DNA of 9,161 bases, from positions 1-9,161 of the forward strand of contig CANGRN010000032.1 in NCBI GenBank assembly GCA_947455695.1, read 5' to 3'. Both the position numbers and the translations under genes were made by a program. The notes beneath the pieces are model-generated. The model was not told the DNA's origin. It was given only the letters and a program-made list of their open reading frames with translations, and searched no databases. Position 1 is the stretch's first letter; every line of letters begins with the position of its first letter. Positions 6,223 to 9,161 of this stretch are shown one piece after another. This stretch comes from Alphaproteobacteria bacterium. Lineage in GTDB: Bacteria > Pseudomonadota > Alphaproteobacteria > Micropepsales > Micropepsaceae.

Positions 6223-7089
6223 ATGACCACTCGCCGCAATTTTCTGCTTGGTGCAGCCGTGCTTGCTGCCACCGGCCCCTCCGCCTTCGCACAGCGTCAT
6301 ATCCCGCTGGGGCTGCAGCTCTATACGGTGCGCGCCGACCTGGCCAAGGATTACGAAGGCACGATGAAGCTGGTGAAGGCTGCCGGCGTCCGCGAAGTGC
6401 AGGCCAACCTGACCATGGCGGGCAAGAATTCCGCCGATCAGCGCAAGCTGTATGACGCGATGGGCCTGAAATGGGAAAGCATCCATGCCGGCGGCGACGC
6501 GCTGCGCAACACGCCCGAGGCGACGATTGCGGAAGCCAAGGGCGTTGGGATCAAGAACATCACCTGTTCCTTCCCGCTCTATCCCATCGATCGCGCCGCC
6601 ATCATGGGCGGCCCCGGCCTGGATGGCTGGAAGCAGAATGCCGATGCATATAACAAGCTTGGCGCGCTGTGCAAGGCGGCCGGCATGACGTTCAATCATC
6701 ACAACCACAACATCGAATTCCGCAAGGTGGGCGATGTGGTGCCGCTGGACTTCCTTATCCAGAATACCGACCCGGCGCTTGTGGGATATGAAATGGATAT
6801 CGGCTGGGTGATCGCCTCCGGTGCCGATCCGGTTGCCTACCTGAACAAATATCCCTCGCGCTTCCGTTCCGTCCATATCAAGGATTTGAAGGCCGACGGC
6901 ATTCCCAACACCAATGGCAAGATGGACAGCGCCATCATCGGGCAGGGCATCGCCAACTATTCAAGGATCCTGCCGGCGGTGAAGAAGGCGGCGGTCAAGA
7001 CCGCCTTCCTGGAGATCGAGGAGCCCTATGTTCCCTCGCCCATCGGCATGGTGCAGGCCAGCGCGGCCTACCTGAAGGGCAAGCTCTGA
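6223..7089 (+). CDS. Tat-exported sugar phosphate isomerase/epimerase-like TIM-barrel protein
   Basis: 288 residues. The N-terminus (MTTRRNFLLGAAVLAATG, then PSAFA) is a twin-arginine signal, so the protein is likely exported folded, perhaps with its metal bound. The mature part is an AP-endonuclease-2/xylose-isomerase-like TIM barrel: GLQLYTVR opens strand one, HAGG follows near 88-91, and candidate metal ligands appear at the expected places, namely His160/His162 in NHHNHNIEF with Glu166, Glu190/Asp192 in YEMDIGW, His218 in VHIKD, and Glu264 or Glu266 in FLEIEE. Such proteins isomerise or epimerise sugars; exported members have also been linked to 3-keto-glycoside cleavage, so the generic 'sugar phosphate' name is probably wrong for the true substrate. 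AGGAG at 6212-6216, six bases upstream, supports the start. It follows the esterase by 14 bases and is followed by an intrinsic terminator, so it ends a two-gene operon. Confidence 0.88.
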   Translation: MTTRRNFLLGAAVLAATGPSAFAQRHIPLGLQLYTVRADLAKDYEGTMKLVKAAGVREVQANLTMAGKNSADQRKLYDAMGLKWESIHAGGDALRNTPEATIAEAKGVGIKNITCSFPLYPIDRAAIMGGPGLDGWKQNADAYNKLGALCKAAGMTFNHHNHNIEFRKVGDVVPLDFLIQNTDPALVGYEMDIGWVIASGADPVAYLNKYPSRFRSVHIKDLKADGIPNTNGKMDSAIIGQGIANYSRILPAVKKAAVKTAFLEIEEPYVPSPIGMVQASAAYLKGKL

Positions 7090-7107
7090 GGTTCGAAGAA
7101 GTGAACA

Positions 7108-7136
7108 GCCCGCCAGAAATGGCGGGCCGTTTTTTT
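7108..7136 (+). terminator. Intrinsic (rho-independent) terminator of the plus-strand operon
   Basis: A perfect 8-bp stem (GCCCGCCA / TGGCGGGC) closes a GAAA loop. Two bases later comes a run of seven T (7130-7136). It starts 18 bases after the stop codon of the TIM-barrel gene. The T-run exists only in the plus direction; on the minus strand the hairpin is followed by mixed sequence, so it should terminate the opposing transcript poorly. Confidence 0.93.
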
Positions 7137-9161
7137 ATGTGCGCACCGCGAACAGCGCGTGATGGGTCAGGATGAACAGTGTCCGCCCATCGGCGCCGCC
7201 GAACAGCAACTGCAACGGGCGCTCCGGCACATCGATGCGGCCGATTTCCTTGCCGTCCGGCGCATGGACCAGCACCTGGCCATTGGCGAGATACACATTG
7301 CCGTTCGCGGCCACCGCCACGCTTTCGCCGCCCCGGTCGGCGAACAGCTTCAGGTCGGTGACGCTGCCGTTCGTGCCCACCAGCCCGCTATAGGTGCGGC
7401 CCTCGGATTCATTGCTGACAAAGATGCGTGCACCCGGCTTGGCGGTCGTGAACCCATACGTGTCCAGATTGTCGGAGAAGCGCCAGCCGGTGCCGTCGGG
7501 CGGGCCCTGGTTGAAGGTGCGCGCCGCCGGAAGGAACAGGCTGCCGTCGGGCGAGACATATTCCTTTGCTTTCGGCGCTGCCATGTCGCGCGCGAACATC
7601 TCGCTGAGCGTGGTGTGGCGATAGGTGTCGGGATCAAGCTGATCCTTGAACTCGCCATTGTTCCAGTAGTTGACCGGCAGCAGGGCATTGGCGCCCGGAT
7701 GCGCGGTGGCCGGCGTGGCGTGGATCACCGTCAGTTCCGTCGCCGGGGAGCCGGGCTTGAAGGTATAAACCGTGCCTTCCGCGCCCAGCGATGATAGCAC
7801 CAGCAGGTTGCCGGATTTGTCGAAGGCCAGGTTCACCGGGTCGGTGGGATTGTCGCGCTCGACCGACAGGCCTTCCTCGCGCGACCAGCCATAGATGCGC
7901 TGCTGGTGCTTGTCGACGAAGTAGAGCTTGCCGTGCGCATCCACCGCCGCGCCAGAGATGGAATAGAACCCGTCTTCCAGTTTCTCCACTTTCGCGCCCA
8001 TGTCGCGCACCGCCGGCTTCACGGGGGATGCCGGATAATCCAGCACCGCGAACTCCCGCTCGCGGGTGTCGATCTTGTGGGTGATGTCGCGGATGGTGTT
8101 TTCCATCGGGAACTTGCTGGCGCGCAGATAGGTGCCGCAGCCATTCGCGTCACAGGTGCCCAGCCCGCTTTCGGCATTCACATGCACATTGCGCAAGCGG
8201 ATACCTGCGGAATTGTACAGCCGCAGCGCCGTATCGATGGGCCGCGGATTGCGGGTCACGCGATAGGCATGCCAGTTGGCCAGGGTGATGTTTCTGGAAT
8301 TGGAAATCTCGAACGATACCGCTTCCTGGCTTTCGCCCGCTTCTTCCTCGGTCTGGGGCGCATAGAAGGTCCAGTTCTCCACCCGGTTCAGCGCGAACTC
8401 GGCCCGCACATGATGTTCGATTGACATCTCGTAGACTTTGCCAGGCGTCTTGGTATCCGACACCAGCATGCCCGACTGGGCATAGGTATCCACCGACCAC
8501 AGGTTGGAGAAGGTGCCGCCGCCACCATTGGTCACCCACAGCGAGGGATACTGCCCATCCCAGCGCTTCTTCATGTCGGGGTCGGCGCTGTGGGTGGCGT
8601 TGTAGGGGTCCCAGCGCGAACCGTCGGGATTGTTGGTGCCGTGCCCGCCCAGGAAGCGCACATCGCTCATCAGCGAATGTTCGCCCGACTGCCACAGGGC
8701 CTCCACCGCGCGCGGATTGATGCCGCCGGTGAACAGGCCGATGCCCGACACGATATTGTCGCCGCCCTTCGGCGTTTCCAGCAGCGCCTTGGGCGCGCCG
8801 ACGCCGGCGAAGCCAGGCGTGTTGTCGGGAAGGTCGAACTGGGTGATGGAGGGATGCAGGCCGATCAGAACCGTGTTGGGCTTCAGCCGGATCGTGTCAT
8901 GCACCATGTAGCGGCCGCTGGGGACATAGATCACCCGGGTGGTGTCGATGGCATGCTGGATGGCGGCGGTGTCGTCGGTCTTGCCGTCGCCCTTCGCGCC
9001 CAGGCTGCGGATGTTCACCCATTGGGTCGTCGGCGGCAGGGCGCGGATCGCCGGTGGCAAGGCGCGCGGCATGGAAGACAGCGGCGCCGCATCCCAGCGC
9101 GTGCCGGTTTTGCCCAGGGTGCCGGGCGCATCCAGGATCAGGCCGTGGTTGAACGTCTTGA
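7135..9161 (-). CDS. Beta-helix (pectate-lyase-3-like) / SMP-30-like propeller fusion protein (partial, N-terminus off the window)
   Basis: The frame is open to the right edge: 674 full codons are visible. An internal Met at 9072 is not a convincing start, because coding-like sequence (KTFNHGLILDAPGTLG and on) continues upstream of it. Numbering from that Met, residues about 18-345 form a right-handed beta-helix: WVNIRSLGAKGDGKTDDTAA is the classic opening of Pectate_lyase_3 (PF12708), also found in GH55-type proteins, which often carry two such helices. Residues about 365-645 resemble the SMP-30/gluconolactonase propeller: LYFVDKHQQRIYGW, PVNLAFDKSGNLLVL, and the typical ending FGGADGRTLFILTHHALFAV. 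The usual metal-ligand positions look altered (the EGP and PDG motifs are not seen; GGES stands where PDG is expected), so lactonase activity is doubtful. Cys307 and Cys312 could pair. The role is probably polysaccharide binding or cleavage outside the cytoplasm. The gene converges on the plus-strand operon. Confidence 0.85.
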   Translation of the reverse strand, partial: KTFNHGLILDAPGTLGKTGTRWDAAPLSSMPRALPPAIRALPPTTQWVNIRSLGAKGDGKTDDTAAIQHAIDTTRVIYVPSGRYMVHDTIRLKPNTVLIGLHPSITQFDLPDNTPGFAGVGAPKALLETPKGGDNIVSGIGLFTGGINPRAVEALWQSGEHSLMSDVRFLGGHGTNNPDGSRWDPYNATHSADPDMKKRWDGQYPSLWVTNGGGGTFSNLWSVDTYAQSGMLVSDTKTPGKVYEMSIEHHVRAEFALNRVENWTFYAPQTEEEAGESQEAVSFEISNSRNITLANWHAYRVTRNPRPIDTALRLYNSAGIRLRNVHVNAESGLGTCDANGCGTYLRASKFPMENTIRDITHKIDTREREFAVLDYPASPVKPAVRDMGAKVEKLEDGFYSISGAAVDAHGKLYFVDKHQQRIYGWSREEGLSVERDNPTDPVNLAFDKSGNLLVLSSLGAEGTVYTFKPGSPATELTVIHATPATAHPGANALLPVNYWNNGEFKDQLDPDTYRHTTLSEMFARDMAAPKAKEYVSPDGSLFLPAARTFNQGPPDGTGWRFSDNLDTYGFTTAKPGARIFVSNESEGRTYSGLVGTNGSVTDLKLFADRGGESVAVAANGNVYLANGQVLVHAPDGKEIGRIDVPERPLQLLFGGADGRTLFILTHHALFAVRT

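Noticed and set aside
5261..6292. Open frame of 343 codons on the minus strand, antisense to the second esterase
   Set aside because: Same high-GC shadow effect; it crosses an operon junction of clearly coding plus-strand genes.
1..9161. CRISPR arrays, insertion sequences, tRNA or other structured RNA genes, and frameshifted genes
   Set aside because: No direct-repeat array, transposase, terminal inverted repeats or tRNA-like fold was noticed. All seven genes read through without internal stops, and coding covers nearly the whole window.

Overview
The window is high-GC, densely coded bacterial DNA carrying almost only exported proteins: six of the seven genes show an N-terminal Sec or Tat signal, and the seventh is cut off before its N-terminus. 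The mix of a PQQ alcohol dehydrogenase, a c-type cytochrome, type-B carboxylesterases, a Tat-exported TIM-barrel protein and a beta-helix protein suits a Gram-negative soil or plant-associated heterotroph. Alphaproteobacteria is my best guess and Acidobacteria cannot be excluded; no marker gene is present, so this is low confidence. No tRNA, rRNA, CRISPR array or mobile element was seen. No gene-free stretch exceeds about 100 bases.

Minus-strand operon (4489 down to 1, running off the left edge): a XoxF-like PQQ dehydrogenase, a small monohaem cytochrome c, a type-B carboxylesterase, and a ModA-like periplasmic solute-binding protein (C-terminus missing). The genes are packed head to tail. 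The first two share one base (TGATG), the next two overlap by four (ATGA), and the last start lies nine bases after the preceding stop, with its ribosome-binding site overlapping that stop. The dehydrogenase has the Asp-x-Asp signature (D336, D338) that separates lanthanide-dependent from calcium-dependent enzymes.

Divergent plus-strand operon (4592 to 7089): a second, only distantly similar type-B carboxylesterase, then a Tat-signal sugar phosphate isomerase/epimerase-like TIM-barrel protein. It closes with a clear intrinsic terminator. About 100 bases separate the two operons and should hold both promoters.

Right end (minus strand, 7135 to beyond 9161): the C-terminal part of a large protein joining a pectate-lyase-3-type beta-helix to an SMP-30/gluconolactonase-like beta-propeller. 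It converges on the plus-strand operon, and its stop codon overlaps the end of the terminator's T-tract.

Working model (inference): periplasmic esterases release alcohols from plant-derived or other esters. The PQQ dehydrogenase oxidises those alcohols and passes electrons to the small cytochrome c. The TIM-barrel and beta-helix/propeller proteins act on associated carbohydrate. The role of the binding protein is open; a periplasmic binding protein beside a XoxF-type dehydrogenase and cytochrome recalls the xoxF-xoxG-xoxJ layout, but this one is of a different, ModA-like type.
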